From NCBI GenBank assembly GCA_035626475.1, contig DASPNP010000082.1, positions 59,062-123,061 of the forward strand: DNA of 64,000 nt. Direction: 5' to 3'. Source of the stretch: DASPKT01 sp035626475 (lineage in GTDB: Bacteria > Pseudomonadota > Alphaproteobacteria > Azospirillales > Azospirillaceae). The notes under the pieces were generated by a model, which searched no databases, was not told the DNA's origin, and saw nothing but the letters and a program-made list of their open reading frames with translations. The stretch's first letter is position 1. Each line of letters opens with the position of its first letter. Positions 8,638-15,892 of the stretch are shown here, piece after piece. Position numbers and translations under genes: made by a program.

Positions 8638-9021
8638 GTGCCGATCGGAGCTAAATTTCTTGTCGTAAACCTCCTCAAGTTCCACCCAATCGCCATCTAT
8701 CCTGAGGGGTACAGCGGTTCCATGGTTTCTGGTGAGCAGGCATATTGGGACTTATACATTGCAGGGATCGCCCCGATCGCCAGCGCCGCCGGAGTTAGAT
8801 TGGTTCACCGTTCGAGGGCATTCAGCACGATTGCCGGCTTGCCTTGCGAGGAATGGGACGAGGTCGCGATTTTTGAATGGCCGAATGTCGAGACCATTAT
8901 CAAGTTGTCGCAGCATACCATGTTTACTGAGGTCTCGATCCACCGCATCGCAGCAACTCAAAATCTCCGAATGGTGCCAATGGTGGCTGCGGCGGGCATG
9001 TTGGCAAACGACTTGGAGTAG
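8638..9021 (+). CDS. DUF1330-like protein (start uncertain)
   Basis: 127 residues from GTG 8638; FLVVNLLKFHP matches the conserved strand of the DUF1330/dimeric alpha-beta barrel family, which are small cytosolic proteins of unclear role. A strong ribosome site (GGAGGAG, ending 8585) stands not before this GTG but 10 bases before an in-frame ATA at 8596. The peptide between them (ITGPTKAFDEALKGVP) looks like a natural N-terminus of the family. The gene may use ATA, or its ATG may have mutated. It is the last gene of the cytochrome/P450 cassette. Confidence 0.65.
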   Translation: MPIGAKFLVVNLLKFHPIAIYPEGYSGSMVSGEQAYWDLYIAGIAPIASAAGVRLVHRSRAFSTIAGLPCEEWDEVAIFEWPNVETIIKLSQHTMFTEVSIHRIAATQNLRMVPMVAAAGMLANDLE

Positions 9022-9168
9022 GTGGCCCTTCCGACAGCAAAAGCGGCAACAGCCACTCAAGCTGTTTGATACTTAGTTCTTCTCTTGCCATCCACCATCA
9101 ACAGGCGGAATGGACTTCTTCACTACCATTGAGGGCACGACATAGACGTCGAAGGGCGAAGCGAAGGA

Positions 9169-9216
9169 TTACGCGCCTTTCCGAGGCCGTCCGTTGGGTT
9201 TGATGTCGGCGGGATC
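9169..9216 (-). pseudogene. Read-through tail cut off by a nonsense codon
   Basis: After the TAG stop of the XRE gene (9217-9219) the same frame continues DPADIKPNGRPRKGA and stops at TAA (9169-9171). The 41-aa ORF at 5001-5126 has TGG at the equivalent spot (AWDPADIKP). One TGG-to-TAG change would therefore have trimmed 16 residues, including an AT-hook-like GRPRKG, from this regulator. Confidence 0.55.
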
Positions 9217-9723
9217 CTAGGCAGCGCCACGGCGACGCCGTTTCGCGACCGCCTCTTGCCGCGCAGCAGCTGCTGGCCGGCTCTCCATGGTTGTCTCGCC
9301 TACACTATCCTCATCACTGACGGCCCGCAGAAGGATTGCGGTGGCCTCCGCCACGGCCGGCGGCGACCGACGCCAGGCGCGCAGTAGGTCAAGGTCCTTT
9401 CGCGACAGCAGCGGCGATTGCTCCTCGGCGAAGCCGGTCGGCGGACTGGGCGGGTTCCCCACCACGGGCATCTCCAACCCGTCGAAGAAGAAGGACAGGG
9501 GCACGTCCAGGATGTCCGCCAGGCGGAACAGCTTGCCGACCGAGACGCGGTTGGAGCCGCGCTCGTACTTTTGCACCTGCTGGAAGGTGATCCCGAGCGC
9601 CCGCGCCAGGTCGGACTGGCTCATGCCCAGCAGCCCGCGGCGCAGCCGGATGCGGGCCGCGACATGGTTCTCGACTGCAGTCTCGACGGCGAGGACGCTA
9701 GGATCTTTCGTGCGGCGGGGCAT
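9217..9723 (-). CDS. XRE-family transcriptional regulator
   Basis: 168 residues. A basic N-terminus leads into a helix-turn-helix at ~23-80 (RRGLLGMSQSDLARALGITF, QQVQKYERGSNRVSV), followed by LFRLADILDVPLSFFFDGLE, typical of the alphaproteobacterial XRE group with a ~60-residue C-terminal extension. The end is rich in Arg/Lys (AVAKRRRRGAA). Its promoter carries the palindrome at 9768-9781, which is also present before the sensor-kinase operon. It is therefore a good candidate for the local regulator of the quorum-sensing locus and of itself. The C-terminus appears shortened by a nonsense codon. Confidence 0.88.
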   Translation of the reverse strand: MPRRTKDPSVLAVETAVENHVAARIRLRRGLLGMSQSDLARALGITFQQVQKYERGSNRVSVGKLFRLADILDVPLSFFFDGLEMPVVGNPPSPPTGFAEEQSPLLSRKDLDLLRAWRRSPPAVAEATAILLRAVSDEDSVGETTMESRPAAAARQEAVAKRRRRGAA

Positions 9724-9767
9724 GGCGCCATCCAGTTTGCGTGTCTGCTGTGTTCAACAACCATCGA

Positions 9768-9789
9768 CCTACTTTTGTAGGCATGCGCC
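9768..9789 (-). promoter_or_regulatory. Palindromic operator before XRE gene
   Basis: CCTACTTTTGTAGG (9768-9781) followed by GCATGCGCC lies 45 bases upstream of the XRE start. A nearly identical block (CCTACAATTGTAGG plus GCATACGCC) lies at 12559-12580, 38 bases before the sensor-kinase start and in the same orientation. Two such blocks within 3 kb suggest one DNA-binding protein controls both units. Confidence 0.65.
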
Positions 9790-9849
9790 TGGAAGGCGTC
9801 AACGCCCATTCCGCGCGACTGCCGACGTATTGATGCTACCCGGACGCGG

Positions 9850-10176
9850 TCAGCCGGGAGCGCGGCAGCGGGCGGCCAGATAGCCGACGATGAAGGTGCG
9901 CAGGGCCGCCGTCATCGACAGGCCCGGATCGCGGTGATGGGCCACCGACGTCGCCAGCTCGTCGATGGTGAGCCCCTCGCACTCGGCGATCCAGGCGAGC
10001 TCGCGCCAGGTCTGCTGGTCCAAGCGCATGCTGGTGCGGCGGCCGCCGATGTAGATGTTGGCCGGCTGCAGGCGCTCGGCCTCCGCGACCACCGCCAGCG
10101 CCGCCGCCATGGCGGCCGAGGGCTCATGGCCGAGATCCGGCGGCGGGCCCGGGAGCGGCGGTGCGAGCTTAGCCAA
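9850..10176 (-). CDS. Ribbon-helix-helix domain protein
   Basis: 108 residues from a TTG start at 10176. AGGAGG lies 6 bases upstream, and no other start in the frame has such a site. Residues ~48-105 (RTSMRLDQQTWRELAWIAEC ... ALRTFIVGYLAARC) match the RHH_4-type ribbon-helix-helix fold of alphaproteobacteria, a dimeric DNA-binding domain. The N-terminus is proline-rich. The ribosome site lies only a few bases past the stop of the response regulator, so the gene is the third member of the kinase operon. It may be the transcriptional output of the two-component pair, whose own regulator lacks a DNA-binding domain. Confidence 0.75.
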   Translation of the reverse strand: MAKLAPPLPGPPPDLGHEPSAAMAAALAVVAEAERLQPANIYIGGRRTSMRLDQQTWRELAWIAECEGLTIDELATSVAHHRDPGLSMTAALRTFIVGYLAARCRAPG

Positions 10177-10195
10177 GGCGGACCTCCTCGTCGGA

Positions 10196-11200
10196 TCAGG
10201 GGGACGAATGCGGCAGACGGGCATCCGCCCGGCTGTAGCGCGCGAGCGAAGGAGAGCCGGGTTGGAACCCGGCGAACTCCGCCGGCACGGGAATGATGCT
10301 GCAGGCCAGGCGGCCGTCGCAGCCGACACGCTCGGCGGCGAACAGCCGCCAGTTGATGCGACCGGAACCGTCGGGGTCCGGCTCCGGCCACAGCTGCCGG
10401 TCGGGAGCCTGCATGGCGGCCAGGATCTCGGCCGGCGCCCCCTGCCGCACGGCATAGTGCCGGTTGTCCACGATCGCCTCCTGGTCCTGGACGAGGAGGA
10501 AGAAGGCGTCCCCGTCCCGGGTGCCGCACAGCAGGCCCGGAACCTCGGTGCACAGGTAGTGCTCCGTCACCCGCCGCCTGGTCTTCACGTCGGCGAAGTA
10601 GGCCTCGAAGTCCGGGTCGAGCACGAAGCTGCCGCACGCCCGCAGAATGTCGCCCAGCGTGCGGGTCCGGCGCTGGAAGTACCGCTCCGCCGCCTCGTCG
10701 AGCAGGTCCCGCAGCGTGGCCGGGGCCGTGGCGTCGTGCTTGGGCACGAAGCGGTCGATCAGCCCCTCGTTGAAGGCGGCCACGGCCACCCGCTCGTCCG
10801 CCTTGCCGGTCAGCAGGACCTTGAGGCAGGGCAGGTCGCGGATGGCGCGGAACAGCTGCACGCCGTCCATGCCCGGCATGTCGTAGTCGGCCACCACAAC
10901 GGAGACCTCGCGCATGCGGTCGGCGTTGCCGGCCAGGCGGCGGATGCGGTTCAGCTGCGCCCGGATCGCCCGGTCCTCGACGTCGCCGGGCAGCTCGCAC
11001 ATGTCGGCGGGATCGAGCGGCGCCAGCAGGTCGTCGCCGCCGGCGCAGGCCGCACGGCGCGCCAGCTCGGCCAGCGCCTCGGCGGGGCGCACGAAGCCCT
11101 CGCAGCGCAGGCCGGGCGAGAGCCGGAAGGCGAGGCTCTCCAGGAACAGCGGATCGTCGTCCACGGCCAGCAGCGTGGTCGGATAGGCGTAGGGGGTCAT
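10196..11200 (-). CDS. lqsR-like: Response regulator, LqsR-like
   Basis: 334 residues. An N-terminal receiver domain (TLLAVDDDPLFLESLAFRLS) has an insertion of ~50 residues before the phosphoacceptor strand VVVADYDMPGMDG (Asp ~105) and the LLTGKADE strand. The ~190-residue C-terminal part has no helix-turn-helix and no recognised enzyme domain. That layout and length recall LqsR of the Legionella quorum-sensing system, but the match is by architecture and context only. It begins 4 bases after the kinase gene ends, so kinase and regulator should be made together and act as a pair. Confidence 0.7.
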   Translation of the reverse strand: MTPYAYPTTLLAVDDDPLFLESLAFRLSPGLRCEGFVRPAEALAELARRAACAGGDDLLAPLDPADMCELPGDVEDRAIRAQLNRIRRLAGNADRMREVSVVVADYDMPGMDGVQLFRAIRDLPCLKVLLTGKADERVAVAAFNEGLIDRFVPKHDATAPATLRDLLDEAAERYFQRRTRTLGDILRACGSFVLDPDFEAYFADVKTRRRVTEHYLCTEVPGLLCGTRDGDAFFLLVQDQEAIVDNRHYAVRQGAPAEILAAMQAPDRQLWPEPDPDGSGRINWRLFAAERVGCDGRLACSIIPVPAEFAGFQPGSPSLARYSRADARLPHSSP

Positions 11201-11204
11201 GGCA

Positions 11205-12521
11205 TCAACTCGGACGCGTATCGGCGCGCGGGAACTCTAGCGTGAACTCGGTCCCGGCGCCAGCCGCGGACTGGCAGCGGATGCGCCCGCCGATGCCCTC
11301 CACCGTCCGCTTGCAGAACGCCAGCCCAAGGCCGACGCCGGCGCCCGGCCGGCTGGAGGTGACGAAGGGCGTGAACAGCCGGCCGGCGATCTCGGGCGCC
11401 ATGCCGGTGCCGCCGTCCCGCACCAGCAAGCGGCCGCGGTCGACGTCCACTTCCAGGCGGAGGTGCATCGCCCCGCCGCCCGCCTCGGCCACAGCCTTCA
11501 ACCCGTTGCGCAGCAGGTTGAAGAGCACATGGACCAGCAGCACCTGCGAGCCGCGCACCGCGAAGTCCGCCTTGGTGTCCGCCGTCACCAGCCCCCGCTC
11601 TCCGCCGCGGAAGGGATAGCGCGCGAGCGCCTCGTCCACCACGGCGGCCATGGAGAGCGTTGCGAGGTCCTCCGGCCGCTGCCGCGCCTCGCTGACGTTC
11701 ATGAGCAGCATGTCGAGCACGGTGGTCGTGTGCCGCAGCTGAAGGTCCATGCGCGCCAGGGCCGCCTCCACCGCCGCAATGCCCGGCTCCCTATTCCGGG
11801 ACGCGTCGGCCGCCAGGTCGGGCCAGAGCTCGCGCACGCCGTCGAGGTCGAAGCGGATGCCGAGCAGCGGCGTCCGCATCTCGTGGGCGATGGTGTTGCC
11901 GATGCCGGAGAGCGCCCGCAGCCGCTCGCGCGCCTCCTCGTCGGCGACGGCCTCGTTGTAGTTGTAGATGACAGCACCAGTCAGGGCGTAGGCCAGGATC
12001 GGCAGGAACACCAGGAGGTCCGCCGGCAGAAACGGCGCCTCCACGCCGGCGCCGGTCAGCGCATGCGCCAGCAGGGCGAGGACGGTGCCGATCCCCAAGG
12101 CGGCCAGCATGTTGCGGATGTCGAGCAGCAGGATCAGGTAGAGCACGGCGCAGATGGCCGAGCCCATCCAGACGGCGTTGAAGCCGTTCTTCAGCGCCAT
12201 GAAGGCGAAGAAGAAGGGCAGGCAGTAGATGATCAGGGCGTAGCAGTAGACCGGCGCCAGCCGTGCCCGCCACGTTCCCGGGGCGGCGTTCCGGGCCAGC
12301 AGGAACCAGAAGCCGACGCACAGCAGGCTGCCCGCCAGCCGCAGCGCCAGGTTCTCGTAGGGCTGCGGGAAGAGGTCGGCCCAGATCCAGTAGTAGGCGG
12401 GAAACCCGAGCGCCCCGATGAGCGTGACGCCCCGCAGCTTCTGGCGGGTGCGGGCGAACTGCGCCGAGTAGTCGGCCTCCAGCGAGCGCGCGAGCGCGAC
12501 GAAATCCACCGATCGCAGCAT
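11205..12521 (-). CDS. cqsS/lqsS-like: Six-TM sensor histidine kinase, CqsS/LqsS-like
   Basis: 438 residues. Six hydrophobic segments fill ~32-188 with only short loops, as in CqsS/LqsS, which sense alpha-hydroxyketones in the membrane. Then come a HisKA box with the phosphorylated His (NTIAHEMRTPLLGIR, His ~213) and a GHKL ATPase with N box (LFNLLRNGLKAV), G1 (VRDGGTGM) and G2 (GAGVGLGLAFCKRT). There is no C-terminal receiver, which is closer to LqsS than to Vibrio CqsS. It is divergent from the synthase gene at 12677. Expected role: inner-membrane receptor for the molecule made by that synthase. Confidence 0.85.
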   Translation of the reverse strand: MLRSVDFVALARSLEADYSAQFARTRQKLRGVTLIGALGFPAYYWIWADLFPQPYENLALRLAGSLLCVGFWFLLARNAAPGTWRARLAPVYCYALIIYCLPFFFAFMALKNGFNAVWMGSAICAVLYLILLLDIRNMLAALGIGTVLALLAHALTGAGVEAPFLPADLLVFLPILAYALTGAVIYNYNEAVADEEARERLRALSGIGNTIAHEMRTPLLGIRFDLDGVRELWPDLAADASRNREPGIAAVEAALARMDLQLRHTTTVLDMLLMNVSEARQRPEDLATLSMAAVVDEALARYPFRGGERGLVTADTKADFAVRGSQVLLVHVLFNLLRNGLKAVAEAGGGAMHLRLEVDVDRGRLLVRDGGTGMAPEIAGRLFTPFVTSSRPGAGVGLGLAFCKRTVEGIGGRIRCQSAAGAGTEFTLEFPRADTRPS

Positions 12522-12558
12522 GCCGTCCCGTCACCCCTCGCCTCGACAGGCCCACGTT

Positions 12559-12580
12559 CCTACAATTGTAGGCATACGCC
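12559..12580 (-). promoter_or_regulatory. Palindromic operator in kinase/synthase divergent promoter
   Basis: CCTACAATTGTAGG (12559-12572), a perfect 14-bp palindrome, plus GCATACGCC, lies 38 bases before the kinase and about 100 bases before the synthase. It matches the block at 9768-9789 in 19 of 22 positions. AT-rich DNA just right of it (12581-12605) probably holds the synthase promoter, so binding here could affect both genes. Confidence 0.65.
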
Positions 12581-12676
12581 TTACGTATATCATAGGTATA
12601 AGTTCAGTCCCGGAAAAACCATCATGGCTCCGATGCCGGCCGCACCGTGCGGTCGGCCCTCGAAAAGGAGACCATG

Positions 12677-13924
12677 ATGCTGCCGACCCAGAGCCATATC
12701 ACCCCTGCCGCACCGGCGGATGCGGACTTCCTGCACCGGCGCGTCGAGGCGTTCCGCCGCGAGCGCCTCTACGCTCCCGGCGTCGGCCGCGACGTGCTGG
12801 TGAGCGGCCCCGCCGGCGAGGGCGCCATCTTTCTGCGCTCCAACGACTACCTGGCCATATCCGGCCACCCCCGCATCATCGGCGCCGAGATCGCGGCGCT
12901 GCAGGCCTATGGCCATGGCCATGCGGTCTCGCGCATATTCGTGCAGCACGAGGAGGACGGATTCCGCGCCTTCGAGCGCCGCGTCGCCCGGCTCATGGGC
13001 GCCGAGGACGCGGTGCTGTGCATGTCGGGCTACAACGCCAACGTCGGGCTGCTGCAGACCATCGCGGGGCCCGAGGTGCCGGTCTACATCGACCTGCGCG
13101 CCCATGCCTCGCTGTGGGAGGGCATCGGCAGCGCCCGCGCCCAGGCCCGCCCCTTCCGCCACAACAGCCCGGAGCACCTGGAGCGACTGATGCGGGCGCA
13201 CGGGCCCGGCGTCGTGGTGGTGGACGCGCTCTACAGCACGCATGGGGCGCTGTGCCCCCTGGCGGCGATCGTCGAGGTGGCCGAGCGCCATGGCGGCGTG
13301 CTGGTGGTGGACGAGACGCACTCCTTTGGCACGCTGGGACCGAATGGATCCGGGCTCACGGTCGCATCCGGCCTGGCGCACCGGGTGCACTTCCGAACGG
13401 CGGGGCTGTCCAAGGCGGTGGCGAGCCGCGGCGGCATGGTGGTGGGCTCGGCGCGGAACATGGAGTATTTCCGCTACGCCGCTCTGCCGCTGATCTTCAG
13501 CACCTCGGTGCTGGCGCATGAGGTGGCGGGCTACCAGGCGGCGCTCGACGTCATTGAGGGAGAGGGCTGGCGGCGCGACCGGCTGCACGCCAACCACGCC
13601 TATCTGCGCCAGGGGCTGGACGAGTTGGGCTACAACGTCGACGCCTGCGAGGCGCAGATCATCGCGCTGGAGGCTGGGGCGGAGGAGATGGCGACCCGGC
13701 TGCGCTTGGCGTTGGAGCGGCATGGAGTGTTCGGCTCCGGCTTCTGCCCACCCGCGTCGCCGAAGAACCGGGCCTTCATTCGGCTGACGGTGAATGCGAG
13801 CCTTAATTCATCTGAGCTCGATCAGGTGCTGGCCGCCGCTGCGGAGATCCGGAACGAGATCGGTCTTCATCGATGGCCCTCGACGACGAGGAGAGTGGGG
13901 CTGCAGAGCCGCCGAGCGGCTTGA
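12677..13924 (+). CDS. cqsA/lqsA-like: Alpha-hydroxyketone autoinducer synthase, CqsA/LqsA-like
   Basis: 415 residues. AAGGAG ends 3 bases before ATG 12674 and 6 before ATG 12677; I take the second. It is a PLP-dependent alpha-oxoamine synthase (fold type I): ring-stacking region CMSGYNANVGLL, cofactor Asp/His in VVDETHSFGTLG (~212/215), and Schiff-base Lys ~246 in TAGLSKAVASRGG. The family also includes KBL, 5-aminolevulinate synthase and BioF. The choice of CqsA/LqsA rests on the divergent six-TM kinase and the ~400-residue length. Such enzymes join an acyl-CoA to an amino acid or SAM-derived substrate to give a diffusible ketone signal. The chain length is unknown. Confidence 0.85.
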   Translation: MLPTQSHITPAAPADADFLHRRVEAFRRERLYAPGVGRDVLVSGPAGEGAIFLRSNDYLAISGHPRIIGAEIAALQAYGHGHAVSRIFVQHEEDGFRAFERRVARLMGAEDAVLCMSGYNANVGLLQTIAGPEVPVYIDLRAHASLWEGIGSARAQARPFRHNSPEHLERLMRAHGPGVVVVDALYSTHGALCPLAAIVEVAERHGGVLVVDETHSFGTLGPNGSGLTVASGLAHRVHFRTAGLSKAVASRGGMVVGSARNMEYFRYAALPLIFSTSVLAHEVAGYQAALDVIEGEGWRRDRLHANHAYLRQGLDELGYNVDACEAQIIALEAGAEEMATRLRLALERHGVFGSGFCPPASPKNRAFIRLTVNASLNSSELDQVLAAAAEIRNEIGLHRWPSTTRRVGLQSRRAA

Positions 13925-14041
13925 ATCAGTAAGGATTTGCGGAGGAAGGGGCTTGAGTCCTCTATCTGGCGCAGCAATGAGCTGAATGGAGGGGATAGCT
14001 TGTTGTGTTCGCCTTGTCGGTCTCAACGCACTGACAACCGC

Positions 14042-14077
14042 TTGCGCTGGTCCCTAGCCAGCCGAGAGCCAGCGCAA
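14042..14077. repeat. 9-bp inverted repeat, possible hairpin
   Basis: TTGCGCTGG (14042-14050) and CCAGCGCAA (14069-14077) are perfect inverted copies around an 18-base loop, between the synthase gene and the PT island. It could end synthase transcription or mark the island boundary. No T-run follows. The rest of 13925-14191 shows no convincing gene. Confidence 0.45.
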
Positions 14078-14191
14078 ATCGTTGATCCTCCTCCTGTCTG
14101 CCAGCGGTCCAAAGTTTGGGGCCGACTGGCTCATCGTGATGCACGAGGTCACGTACCTGCTAGTGGCAGTGTTTGTCGCTGGTGTTGGTGT

Positions 14192-14265
14192 GTTTGTGCA
14201 AACATCATTGCGGAATCAGATTCCCGTGATATGTTTGCACAAACCCGTGCTGGGGTTTGGCAAAC
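14192..14265. promoter_or_regulatory. Three GTTTG-CAAAC dyads before DGQHR gene
   Basis: GTTTGTGCAAACAT (14192-14205) and ATGTTTGCACAAAC (14231-14244) are perfect 14-bp inverted copies. Each is itself a GTTTG-nn-CAAAC dyad, and a third dyad, GTTTG-G-CAAAC, is at 14255-14265, 18 bases before the start codon. Three operator-like sites in 74 bp point to tight repression of the downstream DGQHR gene. DndB-type proteins can regulate PT genes, so self-binding is possible. Confidence 0.65.
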
Positions 14266-14283
14266 AGAATGAGGAGCAGGGCG

Positions 14284-15582
14284 ATGGCAACGGTTATCCC
14301 CGCCATTCGGGGCAAGATCGGCAACACCGAGTATTTTGAGACGACGATGAAGGTTCGCGACTTGGTCTATAACGTCCGCCGGGCCTCCGAGCTGGACGAG
14401 TGGGCGAACTTCAGCATCGAGGAGCGCATGCAGCGTGAGCTGGACGAGAAGCGTGTGCGCGAACAGATTGTGCCGTATTTGGCCAACAACGCGGACCGGT
14501 TCTTCGGATCTATTATCGTTCTGGTCTACAAGGGGGAGGTGTCATTCGAGTCGCTGGGCGATCTGAAGCTAAGTGTGCCCGGGGCCTATAAGGCGAGCCT
14601 GGGCAAGATGGGCTTCCTTGCCATCGATGGCGGCACGCTGATCGTGCTCGACGGCCAGCACCGGCTCGCGGCTCTCAAGGCGGTCTACGATCCGCGGCCG
14701 GACGGGTCGGTCGCTGGTCCTTTCGTCAAGGACATCCCGGAGGACGAGGTCTGTGTCGTGTTCGTGCGCCACGAGGACAGCGTCAAGACCCGTCGGATCT
14801 TCAATACTGTGAACCGGTACGCCCGGCAGACTGGGCGCGGAGACAACATCATCACCAGCGAGGATGACGGCTACGCCATCGTGGCCCGGCGGCTGTTGCG
14901 CGAGGATGAGCCTCTGGGCAACAGGCAAGTCGCCGGTAAGCCGTTCGAATTGGTCAACTGGCGTAGCAACACGATGTCTCCCCGCAGCAAGCAGCTCACG
15001 ACGATAAGCGCCGTCTACGAGTCGGTGCAGCTGATCCTGGGCGGTCAATTCTATCAGGGGCAAGCACGCCCTGAGGAGGAGCGGCTGGATGAAGGATCCG
15101 AGCGCGCGGGGACCTTCTGGCAGGTCGTCCTCAACGGAATCGAGGCGTACCGCCAAGCCCTGGCGAACCCCGAGGGGATTCCCGCCATGCGCGATGAGGC
15201 CAGTGACAGTGCTTTGCTATTCAAACCTGCTGCTCAGGTCGCCTTGATCAAGGGGCTCCTAGCCGCGTGTACCCAAGGTCGGCTGGCGCTCGACGAGGCT
15301 GTCCGGCGGGCGAACGGCATCGATTGGCGGATCAGCGCTCCTGCTTGGCAAGGCGTCATCATCAAGCAGAGCGGCGCCATCGACGCAGGCCAAGAAGCCA
15401 AGAACCGTGCTGCCAGTCTCATCGCTTGGCTTGTTGCCGCAGACGTCATGCCTCCTGAGGAGCGGGAGCAGGTCCGGCGGAACTACAATCTCGCCTTCGG
15501 CATCGATGTTTCCGAGCCGGGGAACTCCGGAGAGGCCAGGCCGCTGCCTACACCCGTCGTCGCCGTGCCGGCTTCCGCCTGA
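14284..15582 (+). CDS. dndB-like: DGQHR-domain protein, DndB-like
   Basis: 432 residues from ATG 14284, with GAGGAG 7 bases upstream. The diagnostic DGQHR motif lies at ~123-127 (LIVLDGQHRLAALKAV), followed by FVRHEDSVKTRRIFNTVNR, typical of DndB and relatives. In DNA phosphorothioation systems DndB is a regulator that is not needed for modification. The protein is longer than classic DndB (~350 residues). It begins the PT island, under three palindromic sites, and is followed after 8 bases by a small gene. A second, larger DGQHR protein lies at 22417. Confidence 0.8.
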   Translation: MATVIPAIRGKIGNTEYFETTMKVRDLVYNVRRASELDEWANFSIEERMQRELDEKRVREQIVPYLANNADRFFGSIIVLVYKGEVSFESLGDLKLSVPGAYKASLGKMGFLAIDGGTLIVLDGQHRLAALKAVYDPRPDGSVAGPFVKDIPEDEVCVVFVRHEDSVKTRRIFNTVNRYARQTGRGDNIITSEDDGYAIVARRLLREDEPLGNRQVAGKPFELVNWRSNTMSPRSKQLTTISAVYESVQLILGGQFYQGQARPEEERLDEGSERAGTFWQVVLNGIEAYRQALANPEGIPAMRDEASDSALLFKPAAQVALIKGLLAACTQGRLALDEAVRRANGIDWRISAPAWQGVIIKQSGAIDAGQEAKNRAASLIAWLVAADVMPPEEREQVRRNYNLAFGIDVSEPGNSGEARPLPTPVVAVPASA

Positions 15583-15590
15583 GGCGTTCC

Positions 15591-15869
15591 ATGAATGCTC
15601 TGACGGAGTTTCTCCTAGAGCTGGGCGACGGCGACACAGTCGTCGCGCGCGGCCGCACACGCGCCGAAGCCGTGCTGAACTATTACGCCGAACTCGACTT
15701 GGTTTGTCGGCCTGACTACGAGCCTGGCCAGGTGGAGCGCTTTTTCGTAGATGTGCTCGACGTACCGCCTGGCACAGGCAAGCGCCGGGTGCTCGTGACC
15801 GAGGATGAGCGCGGGCGGCGGGCCTGGGAAATACCAGACCCGGCGACGACGAACGACAACGCTCCTTAA
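15591..15869 (+). CDS. Hypothetical protein, 92 aa, in PT island
   Basis: ATG 15591 comes 8 bases after the DndB-like stop with GAGGCG upstream, so the two are one operon. The sequence is acidic (LELGDGDTVVARGRTRAEAV, then YYAELDLVCRPDYEPGQVERF) with an alpha/beta pattern and no motif I recognise. Its tail ends 24 bases from the convergent cysteine desulfurase gene. A small accessory partner of the DGQHR protein is a guess from position only. Confidence 0.65.
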   Translation: MNALTEFLLELGDGDTVVARGRTRAEAVLNYYAELDLVCRPDYEPGQVERFFVDVLDVPPGTGKRRVLVTEDERGRRAWEIPDPATTNDNAP

Positions 15870-15892
15870 GGGGTGGGGAAGCTGCAGTATAG

